64,000 nucleotides of DNA from Rhodoglobus vestalii (GTDB lineage Bacteria; Actinomycetota; Actinomycetes; Actinomycetales; Microbacteriaceae), in contig NZ_VFRA01000001.1 in assembly GCF_006788895.1 (NCBI RefSeq), positions 1,426,001-1,490,000 on the forward strand, read 5' to 3'. Below the pieces are notes generated by a model that worked only from the letters and a program-made list of their open reading frames with translations, made no database searches and had not been told where the DNA came from. Shown piece by piece: positions 44,480 to 52,229 of this stretch. The translations under genes were made by a program, and so were the position numbers. Numbering within the stretch: position 1 is the stretch's first letter; each line of letters starts with the position of its first letter.

Positions 44480-45085
44480 CTACTTCTCAGTTGCGGTGGT
44501 GGGTATCGGCGTGCAGATACCGTGCAGGATGATGGCGGTGAGTTCTTCGTCGGTGAAGCTGGTGTTATCACCAAAGTGCGGCATCGACGAGGAGAACGCG
44601 AGCAGCTGCACAAGGTGCGCGATGCGTTCCGGCGTGAGCGCCAGCGAGTCGAGTTGGGGGGCCAGGAATATCTTAAAGGAGCGGTTCATGGCCGCGTGGT
44701 GGTGGCTGCTGGGCCGCTTGCGGTATTCACCAAACAGCGACATGAGGCTGACGACATCCCGGAATCTGGCACGGATAAGCGCGATTGCTTCTTGCACCTT
44801 CTCCTCGAGCGCCAGCGTCGGGTCGATGTTATCGAGGGCACGCAGCAGAGGCGCAGGGTCGGTATGCGTCTCGATGGATGCTCGGATCAGGTCGTCTTTG
44901 TCGGCAAACGCCCGGTAGATGGTTCCTTCTGCGATACCGGCGGCTTCGGCGAGCTGGCGGGATGTTACGGCGGGCCCATATTTGCGCAGCACCGGGGCGA
45001 CGGCGGCAATGATCATTGCGCGGCGGTCATTGACGCTTAGCGGGGTGGCGCGGCTAGTTTTCGCGGGCGCGGTGGGAGTTGCCAT
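44480..45085 (-). CDS. TetR-family regulator of the ABC exporter
   Basis: This 201-residue protein has an N-terminal HTH at about 24-70 (VTSRQLAEAAGIAEGTIYRAF) and a variable helical ligand domain. It is the first gene of the operon with the two ABC subunits. An imperfect palindrome 15-30 bases upstream (45,100-45,115) is a likely operator, so ligand-relieved autorepression of the exporter is expected. This is standard for the family; the ligand is unknown. Confidence 0.9.
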   Translation of the reverse strand: MATPTAPAKTSRATPLSVNDRRAMIIAAVAPVLRKYGPAVTSRQLAEAAGIAEGTIYRAFADKDDLIRASIETHTDPAPLLRALDNIDPTLALEEKVQEAIALIRARFRDVVSLMSLFGEYRKRPSSHHHAAMNRSFKIFLAPQLDSLALTPERIAHLVQLLAFSSSMPHFGDNTSFTDEELTAIILHGICTPIPTTATEK

Positions 45086-45099
45086 ACTGCATGGTAACT

Positions 45100-45115
45100 G
45101 AGTGAGCGCTCGTTC
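45100..45115 (-). promoter_or_regulatory. TetR operator candidate
   Basis: GAGTGAGCGCTCGTTC is a 16-base dyad centred on GCGC. A TTACCAT box lies between it and the TetR ATG, so the dyad probably occupies the -35/-10 region of the promoter. It resembles the GAACGAGC-type half-sites bound by many TetR regulators of exporters. Confidence 0.55.
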
Positions 45116-45143
45116 ATTCGTCGTCGCACTCGATTATCAGGAG

Positions 45144-45467
45144 CTACACGGTTGGCACCTGAGACGGGTCAGCCGCGATGCCGAGTTCACGAGCCGCGGT
45201 GGAGATTTGCTTCGCCAGAGCCACATCGAGGTCGCTGAGCGCGTCGATGTCGTGCGTGAATAGGCTCACCGCTACCCCGGGGTAACGCAGGTCAACATCC
45301 GGATGATGGTTCGCAGCATCGGCAAGCTGCCCAATGACGTCAATCAGTTCGACGCCCTTGGCAAATGACCCCGTGGCGAAATACGTCTTGGCTCCATCGA
45401 AGTGCACCTGCCAATCCTCCACTCCATCGGATGCGCGAAACTGCTGGGCAGAGATGGGTTCGGCCAT
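45144..45467 (-). CDS. phhB: Pterin-4a-carbinolamine dehydratase
   Basis: This 107-residue protein has the family core ANHHPDVDLRYPGVAVSLFTH, carrying the conserved His-His-Pro-Asp and Tyr, followed by DIDALSDLDVALAKQI. ATG 45467 has GGAG at 7 bases; an upstream in-frame ATG at 45,479 is less likely. It recycles 4a-hydroxytetrahydrobiopterin in the cytosol after phenylalanine-hydroxylase-type reactions; stand-alone copies are also common in actinobacteria. No hydroxylase gene is adjacent. Confidence 0.88.
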   Translation of the reverse strand: MAEPISAQQFRASDGVEDWQVHFDGAKTYFATGSFAKGVELIDVIGQLADAANHHPDVDLRYPGVAVSLFTHDIDALSDLDVALAKQISTAARELGIAADPSQVPTV

Positions 45468-45550
45468 GGGGTTCTCCAATCGTAGGAATGCGTTAACCCT
45501 GCGCTGTGGTGGCGCGTGAAGTCAACCGGCCGTCTGGCCGTGCGCAATAT

Positions 45551-45595
45551 GTCAATTTTAAGTTGACAACGGGACCCCGTCAACTTACAATTGAC
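45551..45595 (+). promoter_or_regulatory. Consensus leaderless promoter overlaid by two palindromes
   Basis: TTGACA (45,563-45,568), a 17-base spacer and TACAAT (45,586-45,591) form a near-perfect housekeeping promoter. The expected transcription start, about 7 bases on, falls at the ATG at 45,598, so the mRNA should be leaderless; there is no ribosome site. Two 17-base dyads, GTCAATTTTAAGTTGAC (45,551-45,567) and GTCAACTTACAATTGAC (45,579-45,595), cover the -35 and -10 boxes. The second is the reverse complement of the first at 16 of 17 positions. Their centres are 28 bases apart. Confidence 0.8.
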
Positions 45596-45597
45596 AA

Positions 45598-45807
45598 ATG
45601 GCTAAAGACTCCCCCGCGCAGACAACCCGTCCGGCACTCGCATCGATCTTTCTCGCGCTTGCATCCGTTTTTGTTGCGCTTTCCACACTCTTCATTCCCT
45701 CCGTTGCCATCAAAATCACCGTGCTCGTGATCGCAGCGGTGCTTCTGGCCGCAACGGGAGCTTCGCTCGCCATCGTGCTTGCCAAATCACGCTCGTCAGA
45801 TAAGTGA
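45598..45807 (+). CDS. Small two-TM membrane protein
   Basis: This 69-residue protein has a short polar start (MAKDSPAQTTRP), TM1 (ALASIFLALASVFVALSTLF) and, after a Pro-Ser turn, TM2 (AIKITVLVIAAVLLAATGAS), then a basic tail. Its ATG is the probable transcription start. Its stop overlaps the GTG of the HTH gene (GTGA), so the two are translated together. The pairing of a tiny membrane protein and a DNA-binding protein suggests membrane-linked control of the regulator (inference). No family is recognised. Confidence 0.7.
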   Translation: MAKDSPAQTTRPALASIFLALASVFVALSTLFIPSVAIKITVLVIAAVLLAATGASLAIVLAKSRSSDK

Positions 45808-46391
45808 CAGTCGACAGCGCACAGACGCCGGATGGTCGCCTCCGCAAGGCCCTATCCGACCTCATTGCTGCGGTCGATCCGACACTCGCAACGCGACTGG
45901 ATCAAGATCCCGAGGCATTTTTAGATCTCATCGACCTGACCCGCAAGAGTGGGGAAGAGCTGGCTCAGTTGTTGAAGTCCGCCGTGTCATCTGCTCGAAG
46001 CGCGGGGCTGAGTTGGGAACGCATCGGGCAGCGACTGGGAATGAGTCGACAAGCAGCGCAGCAACGATTCGGCGCTACTCTCGACCGCGCCGATGCTGAG
46101 GCTTCGAGCGAGAGACGCCGACTTCACCCGGTTACGGCCTTTGACGAAATGGAGGCACTCGCTACCGCTGGGGTCCAGGGTTGGCACTCAATTGGTTACG
46201 GGATGTACTTCCACGACCTCATCCGCTCGCACGAGCAATGGGAGCATCTTCGGGTCGCAGCTTTCGGGCCCACCAAGCGAAGCCTTGAAGCTGATGGCTG
46301 GAAGCGCATCGGAACTATGTGGTTTCCGTGGGCGTACTACGCGCGGGCCACCGGGATACCGATCGAAATCGATGGTGAGCCTTCTCGATAA
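45804..46391 (+). CDS. HTH protein with unknown C-terminal domain
   Basis: This 195-residue protein has an N-terminal helical part (1-60) and a clear HTH, GLSWERIGQRLGMSRQAAQQ (about 67-86), of the type found in actinobacterial sigma-like or antitoxin-like proteins. Its C-terminal domain is aromatic-rich (GWHSIGYGMYFHDLIRSHEQ, MWFPWAYYARATG) and not recognised. The GTG start overlaps the small membrane protein gene. It is the best candidate to bind the two palindromes at the operon promoter. It converges with the reverse transcriptase gene, 23 bases away. Confidence 0.72.
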   Translation: MTVDSAQTPDGRLRKALSDLIAAVDPTLATRLDQDPEAFLDLIDLTRKSGEELAQLLKSAVSSARSAGLSWERIGQRLGMSRQAAQQRFGATLDRADAEASSERRRLHPVTAFDEMEALATAGVQGWHSIGYGMYFHDLIRSHEQWEHLRVAAFGPTKRSLEADGWKRIGTMWFPWAYYARATGIPIEIDGEPSR

Positions 46392-46414
46392 GCGTGACTC
46401 CCGAGAATCCGTCC

Positions 46415-47773
46415 TCACCAGCGGATGAGCGCGAACTTCTGCCGTAGCGCCTCGCCCCTCAGAGGATTCAGGGTTTCTACCCACGCAATACGGCCCAGCA
46501 GGTGGGCCCGAAAGTCGTTGTGGCCTCCGCGGTTCTGGCGCTCCACGCCGAGGGTCGCACAGTTATGAAGTGTGGCTTTGAGGAGGTCGTAGTCGTGTCG
46601 GGAAATGTTGGTGTGGTCGTTGACGACGATTCCGGTGACTGTTTGCCTCACGCCTGATCGTCGCACTCTGGTCTTTCGCGGATTAATCGTTTGGCCCTCC
46701 TCGCGCACGACACCCTGAACGCCGCGAATAAAAGCGTCGGGTCGTCGGGCTAAATCGCGGTCCCCGCTGAAAGCGAGATCGTCGGCATACCGGGTGTAGA
46801 TTGCGCCAACCGAGTGTGCCCAGCCGGTTAATCGTGAGTCGAGACGACGAATGGCCAGATTCGCCAGCATGGGAGACGACGGCGCTCCCTGCGGCAAATG
46901 GTTGGCGGCCAACGCGTGCCGCAGCGCAAATCGTTCGTCGGCGTCGCCGCCGGGCGGCATCGCGGCAATCACCCTCGGTGGAACAGAATTGGTGCACAGC
47001 CCCGTCAGAATATGCGCGACCGTCTCGGGAAAACCGGATTGCCGAAACACCCCATAAATTCGCGAGGCCGTGACCCGGGTGAAGAACGTTGTGAGGTCGA
47101 GGGACACCACAATTTCACGCCCGGTGTGGAGGGCAGCGCCCGTTACGGCACTGCGGTTAGCAATGAAGCCGTGCGCCGCGTCATTGACCGGGATGAGCGC
47201 GATGACCGCATCGAGGAGCAGCCGTTGCACCCGACGGATCCGCTCCTCGGGCACCTCAAGCAGTCGCGGTGTTCTGCCCGGTCGGGTGCGCCATTCGTAG
47301 CGGTAGTGCTGGAGCGGTCCAACCGGCGCGCGACGATTCCAGTTCTTGGTGTCGGCATACCAGTCGAGCTGGCCGATGGTCAGTCCCAGCAATTCCGCGA
47401 GCTCGGCAACGGTATTGATTCGTGGAACTAATCCGCCAACGTCGCGGGCTTGTGACGGGGCTACAACAAGATGGTGGATGCGGATGGGGCGCCGCTGCTG
47501 ACGTGCTTTGGCAATGGCATCCACAAAGGCGGGCGAGTTGCGGATGAACGCGGCCAACTCTCGCGAGGAATCGGTGGGCGGTCGATGGTAGGCGGCTACG
47601 ACATCCGCGACTACTGCTCTCAACCACCGTCTGTGTGCTCCGAGAACGCTCCAACCAGCGTCAACGAGTTGCTTCGTTTCCCACACATCGGAGGCAAGAA
47701 AAGCGTAGGCAAGTGCGTGAGAAATTGCCGAGGGAGACGGATGCGGGGCACGATAAGAACGATGGGCTGCCAT
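46415..47773 (-). CDS. Retron-type reverse transcriptase with long N-terminal extension
   Basis: This RT has about 452 residues from ATG 47773 (GTG 47824 is an alternative). The first about 140 residues form a helical extension. The fingers/palm then show HYRYEW, AHGF (200-203), catalytic Asp226 in SLDLTTFF, QGAPSSPMLAN (295-305), YTRYADDLAFSG with YADD at 329-332, and VTGIVVND (VTG at 379-381). AHGF, the A-x-x-H after it (GAALH) and VTG are features of retron RTs; the extended form recalls the Mx162 class. The LysR gene ends 75 bases upstream and the HTH gene 23 bases downstream, so there is no room for a conventional msr-msd. No effector gene is obvious nearby. Confidence 0.88.
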   Translation of the reverse strand: MAAHRSYRAPHPSPSAISHALAYAFLASDVWETKQLVDAGWSVLGAHRRWLRAVVADVVAAYHRPPTDSSRELAAFIRNSPAFVDAIAKARQQRRPIRIHHLVVAPSQARDVGGLVPRINTVAELAELLGLTIGQLDWYADTKNWNRRAPVGPLQHYRYEWRTRPGRTPRLLEVPEERIRRVQRLLLDAVIALIPVNDAAHGFIANRSAVTGAALHTGREIVVSLDLTTFFTRVTASRIYGVFRQSGFPETVAHILTGLCTNSVPPRVIAAMPPGGDADERFALRHALAANHLPQGAPSSPMLANLAIRRLDSRLTGWAHSVGAIYTRYADDLAFSGDRDLARRPDAFIRGVQGVVREEGQTINPRKTRVRRSGVRQTVTGIVVNDHTNISRHDYDLLKATLHNCATLGVERQNRGGHNDFRAHLLGRIAWVETLNPLRGEALRQKFALIRW

Positions 47774-47848
47774 GATAACAACGGCAGTATTGGGTACCGC
47801 ACGTTTACCGAAACTACCGCTCACACGGGGCGAAGTTCGGCATCGGTA

Positions 47849-48796
47849 TCAGTGCCGTCGTCGGTCGGAGATCAGGCTCATTGTCGCGCCAGCCCGGGCC
47901 GCGAACGCGGTAGCGGTAGCGGTGATGGTGCGCTGCATCACCGTGACTGCGGCGGTCGGTGCAACATCCGCCGGTCGGGCGAGGCTAATGGTTCGGGTAA
48001 GCGTTGGTTCTTCGAGCCGAACCGACTGCAACCCAGGGCGATCGAGCAGCACCATCGCCGGCACAATGGCGACACCGAGCCCGCGTTCGACGAAACGCAG
48101 AACAGCATCCATTTCTGCTCCCTCAAGTACGACATGAGGGGTGAGCCCCGCGGCGGCGAAGGCGTCATCGGTCGTTTTGCGGAGATCGTAGCTTGGGCTA
48201 AACACGATCTGCGGCAGTCGAGAAACGGCCGCGAGGTCAATGGCATTGTGCGCCGCCAATGGAGCGGTGTTGGCGGCAGAGATCACCACAAGCTCCTCAA
48301 CGAGCAGTGTGGTGACAGTGAACTTCTCGACGGCCGCCACATTTGAGGTGGTGATGAGCGCAAAATCGAGCTCACCGCTGGCAAGCTGGTCGAGCAATTG
48401 CCGAGATCCGTGTTCCGAAAGGTGCAATTCGATTGCCGGATGCGTTGTGTGGAATTCTTTCAGCACCTCGGCGACAAGGCTGATGCAGAGGGTGGGGGTT
48501 GCGCCGAAACGAACCCTGCCGCGTTCGAGCCCGGCTAGTTCCGCCAACTCTCGGCGCACCGATTCTGCATCAGCCAGCATGCGTCGCGCGAGCGGCAGCA
48601 GCAGCTCGCCCGCCGACGTGAGCGTGCTTCCTTCTCGGGCACGATGAAACAGCTCGGCGCCAAGGCTTTGCTCGAGCGAAGAAATCTGACGGCTCAATGA
48701 TGGCTGCGCGAGATGTAGCTGCTCGGCGGCTCGGGTGAAGTTTCGAACCCGGGCCACCTCAACGAATCCAGCTAACTGTTCGAGGTTCATATCCAT
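47849..48796 (-). CDS. LysR-family regulator
   Basis: This 315-residue protein has an N-terminal winged HTH (FTRAAEQLHLAQPSLSRQISSL) and a periplasmic-binding-like effector domain (FALITTSNV, VVLEGAEMDAVLRFVERGLG, IVPAM). It is divergent from the flavoprotein gene with 70 bases between the starts, the usual layout for a LysR regulator and its target. A dyad of TTGCTACAA type sits in the gap. An effector such as a dicarboxylate is a guess. A second start at 48,790 is possible. Confidence 0.88.
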   Translation of the reverse strand: MDMNLEQLAGFVEVARVRNFTRAAEQLHLAQPSLSRQISSLEQSLGAELFHRAREGSTLTSAGELLLPLARRMLADAESVRRELAELAGLERGRVRFGATPTLCISLVAEVLKEFHTTHPAIELHLSEHGSRQLLDQLASGELDFALITTSNVAAVEKFTVTTLLVEELVVISAANTAPLAAHNAIDLAAVSRLPQIVFSPSYDLRKTTDDAFAAAGLTPHVVLEGAEMDAVLRFVERGLGVAIVPAMVLLDRPGLQSVRLEEPTLTRTISLARPADVAPTAAVTVMQRTITATATAFAARAGATMSLISDRRRH

Positions 48797-48866
48797 AGCT
48801 TATTCGCATTGCTACAACGATATTTGTGCATTGGAGTAATTGACCGAAGATGTTTAGCGTAGATAC

Positions 48867-50600
48867 ATGAGTTTTTCAGAACGTCAGATCTCCACCACAG
48901 TCCTCGTCATTGGCACGGGAGGCTCCGGTCTTCGCGCGGCAATTGAGCTCGCCGAAGCTGGTGTCGACGTGCTGGCCCTAGGCAAACGTCCCAAGTCTGA
49001 TGCCCATACCTCGCTCGCTGCGGGCGGCATCAACGCGGCCCTCGCCACAATGGATGTCGAGGACAGTTGGCAGCAGCACGCCGCCGACACCATCACCGAG
49101 TCCTACCTGCTGGCGAACCCGCACACCGTCGAAATAGTGACCTCGAATGCGGCCCGCGGGATCGAGGATCTCGAACGCTACGGCATGCCCTTCGCCCGAG
49201 AAAACGATGGGCGCATCTCTCAGCGCTTCTTCGGTGCACACACCTACCGTCGCACCGCTTTCGCCGGCGACTATACCGGTCTCGAAATTCAGCGCACCCT
49301 GATCAATCGGGCGGCGCAATTGAATGTTCCCATTCTCGACACCGTGTACGTGACCCGAATCCTCGTGAACGATGACGGAGCGGTCTTCGGTGCTTACGGC
49401 TTTGACCTGGAGACGGGCACCCGCTATCTCATTCACGCCGATGCGGTAATTCTCGCCGCTGGCGGCCACAATCGCATCTGGCGGCGAACCTCATCGAGGC
49501 GCGATGAGAACACGGGTGACTCTTTCCGTCTCGCGGTTGAGGCTGGAGGGCGCTTGCGCGATCCCGAACTGGTGCAATTTCACCCCTCAGGAATCATCGA
49601 GCCCGAGAATGCTGCGGGCACGCTGATCTCCGAAGCTGCACGCGGTGAGGGCGGAATTTTGCGCAACGGTCTAGGCGAACGCTTCATGGGCAAGTACGAC
49701 CCCGAACGCCTTGAACTATCCACTCGCGACCGGGTAGCACTCGCCTGCTACACCGAAATCAAGGAGGGCCGCGGCACCCCCAATGGTGGTGTGTGGCTGG
49801 ATGTCTCCCACCTCCCTCGCGAAACCATCATGACCCGCCTGCCGCGCGTTTATCAGACGATGCTGGAGCTGCAAATGCTCGACATCACGAAGGATCCGAT
49901 CGAGATCGCGCCAACCGCGCACTATTCGATGGGCGGAGTGTGGGTGCGACCAGAAGACCACAGCACCGACGTTCCCGGCCTCTATGCCATCGGTGAGGCA
50001 TCCAGTGGGCTGCATGGCGCCAATCGTTTGGGCGGCAATTCCCTGTGCGAACTGCTCGTCTTTGGTCGTATTGTCGGCCAGGCTGCAGCCGGCTATTCGG
50101 CATCGCTGCCAGCGCAGACACGATCGGCAGCCTCGGTGCAGGTTGCGCGCGATGAGATCACCCACCTGCTCGCGGCCGATGGGTCGGAGAATGTGAGGGC
50201 CCTGCAACGCGCCATCCGAAACACCATGACCGAGCATGCCGGTGTTGTTCGCGACGAAACAGGTTTGAAAACCGGCCTTGCCGAACTCGACGCGATCGAG
50301 GCGCGCATGAGTGACATTGGGGTGCACCCGGATATCGCCGGCTACCAAGACTTGGCGCACGCCTTCGACCTCAAGTCAGCAATCATGGCGGCCAGAGCCA
50401 CCATAGAGGCGGCCTTGGAACGCCGCGAGAGCCGCGGTTGTCACAACCGAAGTGACTACCCCGAGATGGACAAGTCGCTGCAGGTGAACCTTGTCTGGTC
50501 TCCCGCCACTGGAGTGACTCGGGAAGAAATCCCGGCGATCCCGGATGAGATCCAGGCTTTCATCCGTGAAGTGGCCGTCGAGGGCAAGCTGCTCGAGTAG
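48867..50600 (+). CDS. FAD-dependent SdhA/FrdA-like flavoprotein without partner subunits
   Basis: This 577-residue protein has an N-terminal Rossmann motif VLVIGTGGSGLRAAIELAEAG and the family signatures TSLAAGGINAA, VQFHPSGIIE, LISEAARGEGGIL and GLHGANRLGGNSLCE. A C-terminal helical domain (HAFDLKSAIMAARATIEAAL, RESRGCHNRSDYPE) is as in succinate dehydrogenase/fumarate reductase and L-aspartate oxidase. No iron-sulfur subunit, cytochrome or nadA/nadC gene is adjacent. It may be a soluble fumarate reductase or aspartate-oxidase-like enzyme switched by the divergent LysR protein. Confidence 0.87.
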   Translation: MSFSERQISTTVLVIGTGGSGLRAAIELAEAGVDVLALGKRPKSDAHTSLAAGGINAALATMDVEDSWQQHAADTITESYLLANPHTVEIVTSNAARGIEDLERYGMPFARENDGRISQRFFGAHTYRRTAFAGDYTGLEIQRTLINRAAQLNVPILDTVYVTRILVNDDGAVFGAYGFDLETGTRYLIHADAVILAAGGHNRIWRRTSSRRDENTGDSFRLAVEAGGRLRDPELVQFHPSGIIEPENAAGTLISEAARGEGGILRNGLGERFMGKYDPERLELSTRDRVALACYTEIKEGRGTPNGGVWLDVSHLPRETIMTRLPRVYQTMLELQMLDITKDPIEIAPTAHYSMGGVWVRPEDHSTDVPGLYAIGEASSGLHGANRLGGNSLCELLVFGRIVGQAAAGYSASLPAQTRSAASVQVARDEITHLLAADGSENVRALQRAIRNTMTEHAGVVRDETGLKTGLAELDAIEARMSDIGVHPDIAGYQDLAHAFDLKSAIMAARATIEAALERRESRGCHNRSDYPEMDKSLQVNLVWSPATGVTREEIPAIPDEIQAFIREVAVEGKLLE

Positions 50601-50815
50601 CCGGTCATCGGCGCCGATGCGCACCTCTCTTGCTCTCCAGCGAGGGCGTTTAGCAGTCAAATTCCGGTGACCAACCTGATACTTCCTTGGGTGCGAGAAC
50701 GTTACTGGGAAATGCTTCGAGTTCGGCACTCGAAGTCCCCGTGGCCTATCACGACTCCACACCGCCTCGATTCGCCAGCTCAGAAGCGCCCTCAAGCTCA
50801 TTGGCGAGACGCAGA

Positions 50816-51493
50816 TCAGCGACGCGCAAACCCGAGCCTGATGAACGGGAGGTGTTCGCGCGCAATCACCGCGGTGAGGGTTCCACCGTTCGCGAGTTTC
50901 GCCCCGATGGCGTAGACGAAGGGGTCGGTGTCAATCTCCGCGCCCGTCACGCTCTCCCCGTCGATAGTTACATCTATGCCAGCCCGGATCATTCGCTTCG
51001 AGGTGAGCGCGGGTGAGTCCCAGTCGTGAACGTCGAGCCCGGGTTCTTCACGGAACTGGTTCATCAGGATGTAGTTGGCGTGCTGGACGAGAAGGTTGTC
51101 GAGGTCGGCGAGCTCGGACTCGTCACGATGCCAGCTGGTCTGAACGGCTTCCCACAGCATCGGATATTTCATGCTTTCGACTCGCTCGATCAGCCATGCC
51201 GGTCGTGGCCACGGTGGCACCTCTTCGAGCGAGCGACGGGTCTTGTCGTCAAGGTCCGCAAGGTTCGCCGGATCGGATTTGTCTTCAGGCTTGCGCCACA
51301 GCGTGGCTGAGACGCTGGCGGTCATGGAGTCACAGCCGAGAGCATCAGTGCTCGAGTTAACGCCGATATCGGTGACCTCCACTGAACGCTGTGCAGCAAA
51401 CTCGATTACCGGAATTGGCATGCCGTTCAAAGTCTTGGCACGCTTCACCCTCGGATCAGGTGCGTCCTCTGGCAGAACTCCATCGAAGTGCAT
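50816..51493 (-). CDS. Conserved-looking protein of unknown function
   Basis: This 225-residue acidic, soluble protein has Trp/Pro-rich segments (EEVPPWPRPAWLIERVESM, HDWDSPALTSKRM), no signal peptide and no TM. Codon use fits the chromosome. I recognise no family. It lies alone between the flavoprotein and the ABC genes. The 215 bases upstream of 50,816 hold only weak fragments, one ending LKLIGETQISDAQTRA on the plus strand. Confidence 0.6.
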   Translation of the reverse strand: MHFDGVLPEDAPDPRVKRAKTLNGMPIPVIEFAAQRSVEVTDIGVNSSTDALGCDSMTASVSATLWRKPEDKSDPANLADLDDKTRRSLEEVPPWPRPAWLIERVESMKYPMLWEAVQTSWHRDESELADLDNLLVQHANYILMNQFREEPGLDVHDWDSPALTSKRMIRAGIDVTIDGESVTGAEIDTDPFVYAIGAKLANGGTLTAVIAREHLPFIRLGFARR

Positions 51494-51599
51494 CCTCTAA
51501 GAGTGCTGCTGTTCGCGCCGAATGACAAGACCTCGAAATTGTTTCGGCTTATCTGCCAGCAATCGGTTCGCGCGATATGTGGTCTGCGAGGATTGCCTA

Positions 51600-52229
51600 A
51601 TGATTGAGGTGGATCAGGTAGGTGTGGTTGCTGGTGAAGTGACGTTATTGGCGCCGGTGTCTGCGGCAGCGCGGCGGGGTGAGGCTCTGATCGTGCGTGG
51701 ACGCAACGGGACGGGTAAGTCGACACTGTTGCGGGTGCTGGCGGGGGCGAGAAAGCCATCAAGTGGCGCGGTGCGAATCGGTGGCGGATCGGTGGCGGAG
51801 CGTGACCGTGGCTTTCGGCGACGCGTGTCTACGATGATCGGGCTACCGCCGATGGCTGTCGACCTCACGGTGCGGGATCACGTCATGTTGGTCGCGACCA
51901 CCTGGTTTGATGATCCGGCGGCGGCTGTGGACCTGGCGAGCGGGGTGCTTGCGGAATTGGGGCTTGATCAGCTTGGAGAGCGGTTCCCGCACGAACTATC
52001 GTCCGGTCAGACACAACTCTTCGGGCTCGCCCTGGTGCTGGCGCGTCCCTTCGAAGTGCTGATCCTCGATGAACCCGAACAGCGGTTAGATCCTGACCAT
52101 ATCGAGTCCGTGATCCGCGTTCTCGGCTCTCGCCGCGACGACGGCGCGACCCTCGTCATCGCCACCCACAGTGCGGTGCTTGCCGAAGCGCTTGCCGACC
52201 AGAACCTGCAGCTGGAGATCGCAGCATGA
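51600..52229 (+). CDS. ABC transporter ATPase
   Basis: This 209-residue stand-alone ATPase starts at ATG 51600; an earlier frame from 51,522 lacks family similarity. Walker A is VRGRNGTGKSTLLRVLAG, the signature HELSSGQTQL is slightly altered, Walker B is VLILDEPEQRLD and the H-loop is VIATHS. It is coupled by ATGA to the permease gene downstream. This is the small-ATPase type used with single large membrane subunits. Confidence 0.85.
   Translation: MIEVDQVGVVAGEVTLLAPVSAAARRGEALIVRGRNGTGKSTLLRVLAGARKPSSGAVRIGGGSVAERDRGFRRRVSTMIGLPPMAVDLTVRDHVMLVATTWFDDPAAAVDLASGVLAELGLDQLGERFPHELSSGQTQLFGLALVLARPFEVLILDEPEQRLDPDHIESVIRVLGSRRDDGATLVIATHSAVLAEALADQNLQLEIAA

Noticed and set aside
50645..50815. 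Short plus-strand frame ending LKLIGETQISDAQTRA
   Set aside because: It has no start codon with a ribosome site and no recognisable family; it could be the tail of a lost gene but support is too weak.
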